A DNA stretch of 64,000 nucleotides, taken from Prosapia bicincta (Eukaryota; Arthropoda; Insecta; Hemiptera; Cercopidae). The notes under the pieces were generated by a model. That model was not told the origin of the DNA. It did no database searches and was given only the letters and a program-made list of their open reading frames with translations. Shown one piece after another: positions 38,641-49,794 of the stretch (its first letter is position 1; the number at the start of each line of letters is the position of its first letter). The stretch spans positions 353,399,582-353,463,581 of the forward strand of contig JBAIZL010000002.1 in assembly GCA_036971475.1 (NCBI GenBank), in the 5' to 3' direction. Both the position numbers and the translations under genes were made by a program.

Positions 38641-39696
38641 CAGTAGAGTCTCGATAGTTTGAAGTACTTGGGACCGAGGCCCCTTCAGATTACCGAAACT
38701 TGCATTACACTGAAATACGTTCCTGAGCATTAGAAAAAACAGGAGTTCTTATGAACCCTAATACTATAATTAAGAATGTACAAAATACGTTTATAGAACT
38801 TTATTGATTACAAAATTTACATAAATTAATGTTGCTTTGGAATATGTTGTTCTTCACGGTTGCTACATTTTTTGGAAAGAGTTATAAGGTTTCTTCTTCA
38901 TTGCTCAACAAATCGTTTTCGAGCTAAGGTGTCGCATAGTCATTTTAGTAGAAGCACATTTATTGGCGTGGTATCTGTTATTCAGTATAATGCATTTCAG
39001 TTTCTAAGACGTCCGTTCCTTCACCGTGACTTATTTTCCCTTCTTGTAATGTCTCGGTAAAACCTTCATCCTTATTCTCATCATAACTGTATTCAAATGT
39101 TTCTTGTACCATTTCATTAGTTATACATGTCTTAATTTTACTTACTTATTGTCGTCCTTACTCATCCATTGACGTATGTCCGTATCATCGACGTTTTCAC
39201 ATCATGGAAACTTCATGTAAGAAATGTCAAATCTGTTTATTCTTGTGAATCAATGACTCAACCAACAGTTTAATTATAGGTCAGGACTTAATTCCATAAC
39301 TCACTTAATATTTCTGCTTTAATTTTTTACATGATTCAGCTATCCAGAATAAAACTTCCTTAACTATATTTTTTTTAGAAAGCCCACAATGCTTCCTTCC
39401 CTTTCAGTCGCTTCTAAGAATGATTGTAAAAGGTAAGATCTGTATTTTTGTCATATATTTCAGAACACCATGATCCACTGGCTGGATTAGGCTTATAACA
39501 TTTGCATAATGGATAATATAAAGCATGAAATGAATATCATCAGAGCACAGTTGTTCTTTATCAGGATGCAACGGTGCATCGTATAAAAGCAAATAATTTG
39601 AATTTCTTTTAAAATAGGTATAAAAGTGTGAAATAGACAGAGGCTTGAATTTAACATAATATCGAAAAAACAGGACTCGGATTTTAGAGACTACAG
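38641..39696 (-). mobile_element. Degenerate Tigger/pogo-like DNA transposon
   Basis: The element is bounded by TA on both sides (38,639-38,640 and 39,697-39,698), the pogo/Tigger target duplication. The left end is CAGTAGAGTCTCGATAGTTT; the right end in reverse reads CTGTAGTCTCTAAAATCC, an imperfect inverted repeat. On the minus strand near 39,592-39,404 a decayed DDE-transposase piece is visible: DAPLHPDKEQL, then LIQPVDHGVLKYM, matching the DNxxxHP and QPMDQG motifs. It is about 1.06 kb, so much of the transposase is deleted. Confidence 0.6.
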
Positions 39697-40784
39697 TATA
39701 TACAAATTTCCAATATATACGGATAATATTCTGTACTGAGCATTTTATTAATTATTTTGGTTTAAAACGCACTACAGAATGATAATGAGGGCCAAAGTTC
39801 TTACAAAAACTTAATAATCCAAACTCTCAGGTCACAAAATAGTTCACTCTAAATGTAGGAAATACAGCTTTAAATAATATATTTTATACAGCAAACATTT
39901 AGTAACTACTAATAATGTTTACAATATTTACTGCTTTAAATATTTATTGCAGAAGATGACAGTGTGTCCTCATTATTAGTTATAATCACTGGGCAGATGG
40001 CAACATGCCTTCACTTATTTTGTTCCCTGAAAGTTCAAATAATATTCATGTTATAAACCATTACAAAAACTATTTTTATGAATTTCGAATACTACCTAAT
40101 TTTTATAACTTATAAATACTACCTTTAATTTTAAAGTACAATTATGCTATAAAAAAAATAATTTAAAACGTACTGGCAAAGAAAAGTATAAGAATGCTTT
40201 GCTTAAGGTGATATTTATCAGTTTGTCCTAACATTTCTTAGAAATAGAGTCCACTGTGTGAAAGCTAAAATCAAATAGCTTTAACTGGGAAATTCTATAA
40301 ATATATTTATGGCAACACTGGGAAAAGAATTTTGAATTGACAAAGCTTGATTAAAGTTTTTGCAGCCACTTGGCTGGGTCGGAAAGGATTTTTACCAGGC
40401 AATGTTTATAAATGTATTAACAGCAATACCAGTAAAAAGAGTTTTGCATCCTTCATGAAAACTGTGTGCAGTCACCTAGGTGGAGTACAACTAAAGCCTT
40501 CTGCAGTTAATATGTTATATTAACATAATACAAAACTTTCCTTGCTCCATGAAAGTTTCATTTTAAAGTAAAAAGGCTACCTTTTATTATACTAATAATT
40601 CAGGTTAGATGATTGATATTAATATATATTATTTTATGTATAATATACAGAATTTAGAAATAATGAACGGTTTCAAAATATTTGCCATACAATAATGTAA
40701 ATAATGTTTAAAAGTGTTTTCCTAAAATATTTCATTTAAGTACGGTAAGTTTGTGAAAATATTATACTAGTTTATAATATAAAT
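39697..40784. other. Host non-coding DNA
   Basis: AT-rich, no coding sense. Around 40,300-40,480 a loosely repeated unit occurs about 110 bases apart (ATAAATATATTTATGGCAAC against ATAAATGTATTAACAGCAAT), possibly an old tandem duplication. Confidence 0.35.
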
Positions 40785-41000
40785 TATTCCCTAAAAACAC
40801 TTGTAAATATTTTACAAATTTCCTATAGTACCACTTACTTATATTTGTTGAGGACGGCCGTTTCGGGAGATGTGTCCCATTGTCACAGTTACGGTCTAAA
40901 TTGACAATGGGACACATCTTCCGAAACGTCCGTCCTCAACAAATATAAGTAAGTGATACCATAGGAGGTTGTAAAATATGTACAAGTATTTTTAGTGGAA
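40785..41000. repeat. Long foldback (inverted repeat) element
   Basis: Two arms of about 60 bases at high identity, extending to about 100 with more mismatches, flank a loop of about 17 bases (near 40,885-40,901). Arm cores: ATATTTGTTGAGGACGG and GATGTGTCCCATTGTCA on the left, and their reverse complements on the right. The DNA would form a hairpin of about 215 bases. It resembles a foldback MITE or an inverted duplication. Confidence 0.85.
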
Positions 41001-41517
41001 ACTAGTAGCTTACAGGAAGAGGTAGGGAATCAACAAATATAAATTATTGTCTTTCAGACATTTCTCTTATTCTTCTTATATTTTTCAGTGATTTTATTTA
41101 GGAGAGTTGCTGATTATAAAAAGTAAAAAACAATTTTTGTTTTAAATTTACTTTAAATCAAATAGTTTAGAAACACTTAAAATCTCAAAAGTATCTAAAT
41201 CTAGAATTTAAAAGTAACTAAAAATAAGTTTTTAAGTAAAAATTCTATTTATGAATTTGTAAAATGATCCTATTTTAACTATTTATTATAGGTCGCATTT
41301 TGCAGAATTCAGCAAGTGTGATTAATGTTTACTAATATATTTTTTAAAATAGTAACTCTATTAAACTATTAAATTAAACTTACAACTCCAGGTAGTATTT
41401 AATGTGAACTCTCTTTAAAAAATTAGGTTAAAATTATATAAATGTATTTACTTTTGGATGAAGTAGCTGAGGCCTACAAGAAACCGACTAACAAACGGAC
41501 CAAGCCTATAGAATCAG

Positions 41518-41520
<3 letters not shown>

Positions 41521-41582
<62 letters not shown>
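41521..41582. repeat. (AT)n microsatellite, 31 units
   Basis: Uninterrupted AT dinucleotide repeat of 62 bases. Confidence 0.97.
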
Positions 41583-41586
<4 letters not shown>

Positions 41587-41775
41587 GGCTATTCATATTT
41601 GGAGGATCCATTCACTATAGAAATTTTGGTAATAAATACAATGATGATAGTTATTTGGTTCAATTGTGATGTTAGTAGTTCTTAATTTAATTAATTTGCT
41701 GTCAGAATTATATAATTGATTTGTTGTCTAACTGATTATTAAGGCTAAGCTCATAAAATATTCAACAAAGTAATA

Positions 41776-42839
41776 CAGTAAAACTTGTATAATTCGAAGT
41801 GGGGCAATGAAAACATTCGAATTTACCAACAATTCGAATTATGAATGTTTGAGAATGCTCTTAGTTAAGATAGTCCAGATTTTTCTTTTGTGTGTCTACG
41901 ATGACGTTTCAGGTAGTATGTCACTGGTCTATGTTAAATACTATAATTTGAATAAGCAATAAACTTAGGCACAGTGGATTTATAAAACTTATAATTATTA
42001 GAACGTATAATTATTAGACCCACTGCGGATCTAATTAAATGCACACTGCGAACAACAGGTGATACGAATTAGTTCGTAGCGTCAATTTAGTTGTATTTCA
42101 CTACAAAAACATTCTCACTTACAAAGCACTAAATATTATATTTTTTATACAGGTGCTAATTTGTTGTTCGTTTTTTTTACCTTAGTTAGTTTGTTACTTG
42201 TTTATTGATTATTATGTGTAATCGTAATTAGTAAAAACAAATAGAAAGCTACTTACGGTTTAAAGATTCTTTTATATTTTGTGCTTCCATCATTATTGTT
42301 CATTTCGTATGTACACGTAATACACTAATTATACAAATATTTATGCTTTGGACTGAGATTCTCACTTCAGTTGACATTAACACTGCTGAAGCAATCTATT
42401 ATCTTCAGACATCTGACAGAAGGTCAATGGGCCATAAATATCTTTCTTCATTTATGTAAGTATTGAGAGTTGATAAATATCCTTTATAAAGCAAACAACT
42501 AGTCCTGTGTATGAAAAAATCAGAAAATAAACTCTCTTGCCAGTAACAACAAACTGATGACTGAGCAGAGCATCAATCAATAACTGATTCTCCCGATACC
42601 ACTTACACACCAAATCCCATGATTTCAATTGAACGCAGAGAATTCGTGGATGGTAATCGCTAATGCTACTGGAATATGAGCCCATATTTAAACTAATAAC
42701 TTCGAATTAAAGAAGTTGAACTTCGAATTATCCATAATTGTATTACATCGATAGCATATAAAGTTCAAAGGACCAACCCAAAACTTCAAATTATCGACAA
42801 TTTTGAGTTAAACACATTACATCTATCCAAGTTCTACTG
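41776..42839. mobile_element. pogo/Tigger-like non-autonomous element
   Basis: The left end CAGTAAAACTTGTATAATTC, preceded by TA, matches the reverse of the right end (CAGTAGAACTTGGATAG). The subterminal parts carry repeated TTCGAATTA-type motifs, as at other Tigger ends in this window. The right flank is CA, not TA, so one side of the duplication has mutated. No transposase motif is seen; the minus-strand frame at 42,452-42,685 is unrecognised. Confidence 0.5.
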
Positions 42840-45048
42840 CACCAATTGTTTGGAATGTAAACAACAGAAAAAATAATCTAGGAAAGAGATAACTATCATC
42901 AAATTATTATGGTCAAGACATTACAATCATTGGGGCTGAGCATAACTAGCCTCCAAATCCATTATGAAAAAGTATTAACAAAATTTTTATCGTTTGAAGG
43001 TTATATTTTTATGACTTTCTTGCAATGGATTTAAACTGACTGCATCTATTCAGCAGAAATTTTAATCTCTAATACTATAGATAAAAATTACGAGGTTTTT
43101 TGCTCTCCTTTTGCTGCAACTTCTGAAAATTTTCAATGATTGGTTATTGGAAGACGAGCTGAAAAATGATATTCTTTTCTCAAAGATTGTATTTTTTAAT
43201 TGTGGAGTTATTTTGGATGGAACGATATATTTATTCTATTTAGTCAACAAGGATTACTTATGGGTAAGATCTGAATCTTAAACATCTGATGGATGGGTTG
43301 ATTTTTCAGATGTCACTCTGGGATCAGCTATGGGCTGATAACGTTTTGACAGAGTTTGTTATAAATTTAATTTTGAATGATTTGAATATTGTAATATTGC
43401 ATTCAAACCAAGGAGAGCTGGAGATCTGCCTTAACTCACAGGTTTTAAAGGATTCAGTGTATCATTTATTTTGTTTAAATATCAAGGGAAAACAGGCTAG
43501 GCAAGAATAAGTAAGGACTGATGTGTTAAAGAGCATGTTCAACTTAACTCTAAGGAGGGAAAAGTATGAAAGAATTGAGGTTTGGCTCTTTTGTCCTTTG
43601 ATTTCTTTAAACATGTAAATAGCTTAATTGAGGTTTGGCTCTTGCGTCCTTTGATTTCTTTAAAATGTAAATAGCTTAGTGACAGGATAGACTTGATGAA
43701 ATTCTTAAATGAATAAATGAAGAATTCTTGATATTCTAGAGAAAAGCCAAGGTTCTTAACAAATATCCTCCAACTGACATGTATGTCTAGCTTTATAGGC
43801 TTTTCCTGATAAAACATATGTCAACAGATTTCTCCCTCAATGATTTTTATTCTTTTTTGGAAAAGCCAGGGAGAGAAAATGGAAAATTGTACATAAGGCG
43901 TTTTGAAGGATGATAGAAGAGGAATGTTATAGGTATAGAGAATAAAGTCAAGTACTAAGCCTAGCTGAACGTCAGGGAATATATGGTACTGAGGTCATAC
44001 AGTTCCAATGGTCCTTACCTTTAATGGGTAGTCTATGAGTAAAAATAGATGGGAGGGGACTATAGATCCTGCATTTTAATTAAATATGGATTGCGCTAAT
44101 CTAGTTTTCCAATGTATTTTTCAAGATATCCTGTGTCTTTAAGTAACCTTTCCACTGTGTATTCCTTATTGTGCGGCTGAGACACTATGTGCAAAAAAAA
44201 TGTATTTTAAAAATTCAATCCTACAGGTGTCTTAATTTCTTCAGATTTATTGGCTTCCTTCTACTAATCTTATTCAGTTTTTGATAGCCATAATAGCTAA
44301 GAAAATATTATTGTCAAATGGACAAAATAAAAATGTTAATAGGAGGTAATTGGCATAGATAGCTACCTATCTGATAAAGTGTAGTTGAAACTTTGTTAAA
44401 TTAAAATCTGTCAGAACTTATAGTGAAAGTAAATTTAAAAAAAAAAATAATAAATGTGTTATACTGCTCCAGGTAATTATTGTAATGTTTGTGTTGGTCA
44501 CCAATATGCTACTAGAAGAACCGTTTGGAAGTGCATAATTAGTAATTCAGGTAGCCAAAGCAATCGCAAATCTAACTGGTCAAATTTTATATTTTCCCAT
44601 AGAAAGCTGAACTGTTCTTGTCTCTGTATGCGCTCAAATATATGGTCTAATGACTACTTACAAAAAAGTAAATATTTATAGATATTTACCTATGATTAAA
44701 TAAAAATTACCATTTTTTTTAATTAGTTTTTTTGAATACATTAGTCTTGATGAATAACAGTTATCTATTGAATTACTTTAAACATGATAATTATTAGATT
44801 AGATAGAACACAATCATAATAATTTTGACGTTGAAAAACCAACTGTTAATAACATTATATCATGTGAACTCTTCGTGTCTACGTCTGCAGGCATTGCACA
44901 GACAGTCCGCACTCACGTGATACCGGTCAGAGCTGTTAGAAGCAGTTGAACTGCCAATGTATACTTTAGTTCCTTAGTTGCTCGGGCTAAAGTAACATTG
45001 TGTAGTATTGTTATATAAATTTATTGGTTTGAACTTTTTGCATTGAAA
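42840..45048. other. Host non-coding DNA
   Basis: No supported gene. Apart from the 53-bp tandem repeat listed separately, it is AT-rich sequence without coding motifs. A GC-richer patch at 44,875-44,990 precedes the hAT transposase piece and may be its 5' untranslated sequence. Confidence 0.35.
43573..43677. repeat. 53-bp tandem duplication, two units
   Basis: Units 43,573-43,625 and 43,626-43,677 each begin AATTGAGGTTTGGCTCTT and end GTAAATAGCTT. They differ at only a few bases, so the duplication is fairly recent. Confidence 0.92.
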
Positions 45049-45415
45049 ATGCCTTCAAATTGGAATTATGACTGTGATTATATTAAGTTAGGATTCATAA
45101 AAATTGTGGTAAATAAAGAGATTAGATCTTAGTGCATTATTTGTGCCTTTGTTCTCAGCAGTGAAGGCTTAAAACCTACAAAACTAGAATGTTATTTAAA
45201 GACAAACCATACTAACATAAGTTACCTGTCACCTGAATTCTTTTCTATAATATTAGAAAACTTTAAGAAAATAGAACTAGGAAAAATCTATAGAGCTTAT
45301 GAATCATCTGAAAAGGTACTCTCTGTCTTACTTCAATTTCAAATTTAATTGCGAAGGCGAAGAGACACACAATTGGAGAAATATTATTAAAACCATTTTC
45401 AGATCAAAGTTACTA
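45049..45415 (+). pseudogene. hAT transposase with BED zinc finger (ZBED-like), N-terminal fragment
   Basis: From ATG 45,049 the sequence reads NWNYDCDYIKLGFIKI, then CIICAFVLSSEGLKPTKLEC with a following LKTNH: the C-x2-C ... H BED-finger layout of ZBED5/SCAND3-like hAT transposases. After LSPEFFSIILENFK it continues in another frame as AKAKRHTIGEILLKPFSDQ, matching the family segment after the finger. In-frame stops and a frameshift (about 45,345) show decay. The dimerisation and catalytic domains are absent; a possible LTR start (TGTTACG) lies at about 45,424, just after it. Confidence 0.6.
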
Positions 45416-45771
45416 AACAGATTGTTACGTATTTAAAATTAATATAGACTCATTTTTTTTATTTTAAACCCGCCGCCAAAGTCAGACAAAGCTCACCCGT
45501 GATAAGGTTGGTTCTGCAGTTTGAACCAGACAGAGCAAGTTAGACCTTTCGGGAGTGTAGATCGATCCCCTACGTTCTAGTATACTATTATACTTTTCAA
45601 TCTCCGTACCTTAGGTACTAGAATACGTGAATGTAACTATTTTATTAATTTTTATACCGAATGTGACCAGTGCGTGGAGTACGAACAAGTTTTCTGGCCA
45701 GAAATCGCTTACTTAATACGCGAGTGTGATAAGTGTGTATTCCACGGTGCACGTAAGTACAAACTATTAAT

Positions 45772-45821
45772 TTATATAATTATAATAATTATTGGTTCTC
45801 CGAAAGTATTGTTACCAAACA
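45772..45821. repeat. 50-bp direct repeat, left copy
   Basis: It begins TTATATAATTATAATAATTA, then TTGGTTCTCCGAAAGTATTG, and ends TTACCAAACA. It matches 49,745-49,794 at 49 of 50 bases. The position upstream of gag suggests the end of the 5' LTR plus the primer-binding region of the BEL/Pao element. Confidence 0.85.
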
Positions 45822-46247
45822 AATTTGATCCAGCCGGGCCGGATCTTGAGCCTTAAGAGCTATATAAAAAATAAAATAAAATACAATTCATTATATGTGT
45901 TCATTCTACAATTTCTACAAGTTTTTTCAAACTTTGTCTGTGCATGCAAACACTGGAAAACTAGTTTCATGTCGCAGTATATGAAACAGCTGATCCTCTC
46001 TTATCTTTGTTTGGCTTTGGCCTGCATTAATATATTGGTTTAAATTAATTGTAAAAGTTTATGAAAAATGATTTCAGTTGTTTATAGAAGGTTATCTCAT
46101 TGAGCATACGTCGATTTGTTGTTTACTTAGGCTTATTTATCTCTCCCCTAAACATATATGCTCATAGGCCTAATCTCTTTAAAACATTGTGTAATTTAAA
46201 AATTAAAGCAGATATCTCATCTTCTACTATAAAACTATTATTTAATC

Positions 46248-49200
46248 ATGGCAAAATCTTTGGCAGTTATTAAATCAAAGAAAGACAATATATTTAGTCA
46301 AATTCAAGAGATTTTTGATCTAACAAAAAAAAACATCTGATAAGTCAATTGTGCAAAAATTGTTGGTGCGCGCTAAATCTATAAATAGGCTTCGTGAAGA
46401 ATTTTCTGATATTTTAGACATTTATCATGAACTAGAAATACAGGCTAACCCGAATTTTCAACCCAACTACGCTCCTCTTAACAGCATCAACGAGTTAGTC
46501 GATTATGTTAATTCTACTGTATATTCGATAGAAAGTAAGATGTCATCAACAAGGCCTAAATGTGAAATAGTTACTCCTCAGTTACATATACGACTGCCTA
46601 AGCTTGAACTCAAGCATTTCGATGGTGAATTTCTCGAATGGATGTCATTAATATATTTAACGCTAACATACATGAAAATGCATCGTTACCAGCAGTTTCT
46701 AAACTTCAATATTTATTGAGCGTTATCTCAGGAGAACCGCTAAATTTAATTAAATCTCTCCCTATTTCTGACGCTAATTATAAAGTGGCCTATGACATAT
46801 TAAAAGAAAGATATTCCTCGCCGAGGCGGTTAGTTACTTTACACCTCAATCAAATTTTAGATTTGCCCTCTGTAAACAACACGCCTAAACAAATGAGAAA
46901 TTTTGATAATTTATACTCAGAAAATATACAAGTTCTTATAGGTCTTGACATCGATATCACTAGTAAAAATCCTTTGTTATCTGCTATGCTTTTACGAAAA
47001 ATGGATAGTGAACTTAGGAACCGTTTTGAAAACCTCCGTTCATCAAGTGTTACTCAAGAGAGAGTTGACTCCACTACAATACCTGATGCAGCGGAAATTA
47101 TTAAGTTTTTAAGTAAAGAATGTAATGAAGTTGAAGATGCCAATCTTCATTCTCCTATCACCTCGAAACCCTCCTCGTCTGGATCACGCAACCCCTTTGG
47201 TTCCCAAAATAAATACTTTAAACAAAAAGTAACACTGATGTCCTACAATTATGGAGAAGGCTCCTCCATTAAAGTTAAACCTCATCCATGCTTTATATGC
47301 AATAAAATTGACCATAAGGTATATTCGTGTCCGGACTTCAAGAGTCAGGACGCCAAATCCCGTCTCAAAATTGTAAAGGAAAAGGGGCGTTGTACCTCAC
47401 GCTTAGGTACTCACCATCTTAACGACTGTAGGTCAAAGTTTAGTTGCTACAAATGCCACAAAAATCATCATACATTATTACATTTTGAAAATTACTCTAC
47501 GCTGCAACGGACCACACCTCAAACTTCGCGTCAAGACTCTCCGACACTTCAACAGGAAATAACCCTTTCTCCAATCACTATGACATGTCAAGAAAAGCAG
47601 AATACGTCTCAAATCTCTAATACTGTTCTCCTAGGCACTCTACTTGTTAAGCTTACCTCGTCTAACGGTATTACTCATGTATTTCGTGTTCTTGATGACT
47701 CTGGCAGTGAATCTTGTTTTATCACCGAGCGTGCTGCTCAATTATTTTGTGCTCCTCGTACTAAGACCACTCATAGTGTGGTAGGATTGTCTCAGATATC
47801 CTTACGCTCAAAAGGTCTCACCTCAGTTGCTGTTGAAACTCTTGGGGGCAAGGTTATTTCAATTAATGAAAGATTTTTAATATTGGAAAAAATATGTGTT
47901 AACCTACCAAGCACACAAGTAGACTCTGAAGTTCTTTCCAAGGTTCGTCCTTATGTTTTGGCAGACCCTACATTTCACTTGCCAGGAGGTATAGACCTTC
48001 TTCTTGGTCGAGCTTTATTTCCACTCATACTTACACAAGAGGCTTATAACCTCGGACCTGGTTTACCCAGGCTAATAGGCACACACTTTGGCTTTTTAGT
48101 AATGGGTAACGCACCATGTCTATCTGGCAGTGAACTTCATAGTAACTCCAGCTCTCAATTATCAACTACACTTCTAGTTGTTAACGACATTGACCTTCAC
48201 GACTCACTACAAAGGTTTTGGCAACAGGAAGAACCCCCTGCTGTGTCTAAGCTTTTTCAAGAAGATACATTATGTGAAGATCACTTTCTCGCCACTCATA
48301 CTCGGGACCAATCTGGCCGCTATTGCGTCCGACTACCATTCAAGACTGAACATCCTCCTCTGGGTCAATCTCGTTTAAATGCAGAAAAAAGACTGCACTC
48401 TCTAGAGAAGAAATTTAGTGCTCAACCTCAATTTAAATCCCTATATACTGATTTTATGGCTGACTACTTAGCCTCTGGTCACATGTTATACGCTCATAAT
48501 ACTGATCTAACTGTACCTCATTACTTCCTTCTTCACCATGGTGTTTTAAAGGAGTCTAGCAGCACAACTCGTTTACGTACTGTATATGATGCTAGTTCTG
48601 AAACCTCTAATGGTATTTCTCTTAATAATATTTTATTAACAGGCAAAGTGATGCAAACGAATATTTGTGATTTATTACTAAATTTTCGGATCTATAAAGT
48701 TGTTTTTTTTGTGACATTCGTCAAATGTATAGACAGGTAAAAATGCACCCTGATGACCAGTGCTATCAGATGATCTTATGACGTGAAAGTCCAGATCAGC
48801 CCTCTTTAATCTACAAGCTCACGACAGTGACTTACGGAGTGAATTGTTCACCGTATCTTGCCATTAGAACCTTACATCAGCTCGCTGCAGACGAAGGTGA
48901 CTCCTATCCTGAAGCTGCAAATATTCTACGCACTCAGGCGTTCGTAGATGACATCATCTCTGGAGCTAACTCTGAAGAAAAGGCTTTGAGCCTCCGTAAG
49001 CAACTGGTCTCGCTCCTGGCTCGCGGAGGCTTTGAACTACGCAATTGAACATCTAACTCCAGTCAACTGCTGCAAGATCTTCCTGATGCTCATTTAGAGA
49101 CCCCTGTATTCCTTCAAGGTAGTAAACAACCACTTTTTACTATATTTGGTCTTCACTTGTCAACCTCTACCGATACGTTTACCTATAATTTGAATTTTCC

Positions 49201-49744
49201 TCACAATTCCAGGACTAAACGTCAAATTCTCGGTATCACTGCCCAGATTTACGACCCTTGTGGCTTTCTCTCACCCATTGTTATGTGGGCCAAGCGTTTT
49301 ATGCAACTACTCTGGATCAAAGGATTGAACTGGGATGAACCACTTCCATCTGAACAATTGAAATTATGGCAAACCTTTACAGACTCGGCTAATGCTCTAC
49401 GAGAAATTGTAATTCCTCGTGCATTACGAATAACACACTCGAGAAACTTTGAGTTACACGGTTTCTCAGATGCTTCTGAGAACGGTTATGCCGCCGTCGT
49501 TTTTTTTTGAGATGCCAACTTAGCGACGACTCTGTGTTAATTCGGCAAGTAATATCGAAGACTCGGGTAGCCCCTCTGAAAAGGCTCACGGTACCTCGAT
49601 TAGAGCTAAGTGCAGCTCATTTACTCGCCCAACTAGTGGGATATGTTATCTCTCTTTTTGAAAAAAGGGTGGAATTTTCTTCTGTATTTCTATGGTGTGA
49701 TTCGACAGTAACACTGACATGGTTACAACCACCTCTTCATCTCA
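46248..49744 (+). mobile_element. BEL/Pao LTR retrotransposon, gag-protease-RT, 3' truncated
   Basis: Gag begins at about 46,248 (a frame break near 46,325) and has a DUF1759-type domain, then two Cys/His knuckles (near 47,290 and 47,440). The aspartic protease motif DDSGSES is at about 47,694. A 700-codon frame (46,638-48,740) joins gag, protease and the start of reverse transcriptase. RT continues in other frames with FVDD at 48,941-48,952 and DPCGFLSPIVMWAKRFM in the RNase H linker; RNase H strands (GFSDASENGYAAVVF, LWCDSTVTLTW) stop at 49,744. Integrase and 3' LTR are missing. Breaks lie near 46,650, 48,735, 49,047 and 49,508. Non-functional. Confidence 0.88.
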
Positions 49745-49794
49745 TTATATAATTATAATAATTATTGGTCCTCCGAAAGTATTGTTACCAAACA
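49745..49794. repeat. 50-bp direct repeat, right copy
   Basis: Same orientation as 45,772-45,821, differing at one base (TTGGTCC against TTGGTTC). It starts exactly where the pol sequence stops and ends where unrelated host DNA begins. Confidence 0.85.

Noticed and set aside
41442..41669. Frame containing a long Tyr-Ile run
   Set aside because: The run is simply translation of the (AT)n microsatellite.
44454..44681. 75-codon Cys-rich frame after a possible splice site
   Set aside because: Cys spacing does not fit a known finger and no flanking exon is visible.
45424..45771. Defined 5' LTR of the BEL/Pao element
   Set aside because: No second LTR is present to compare, so the boundaries cannot be set; kept only as a possibility.
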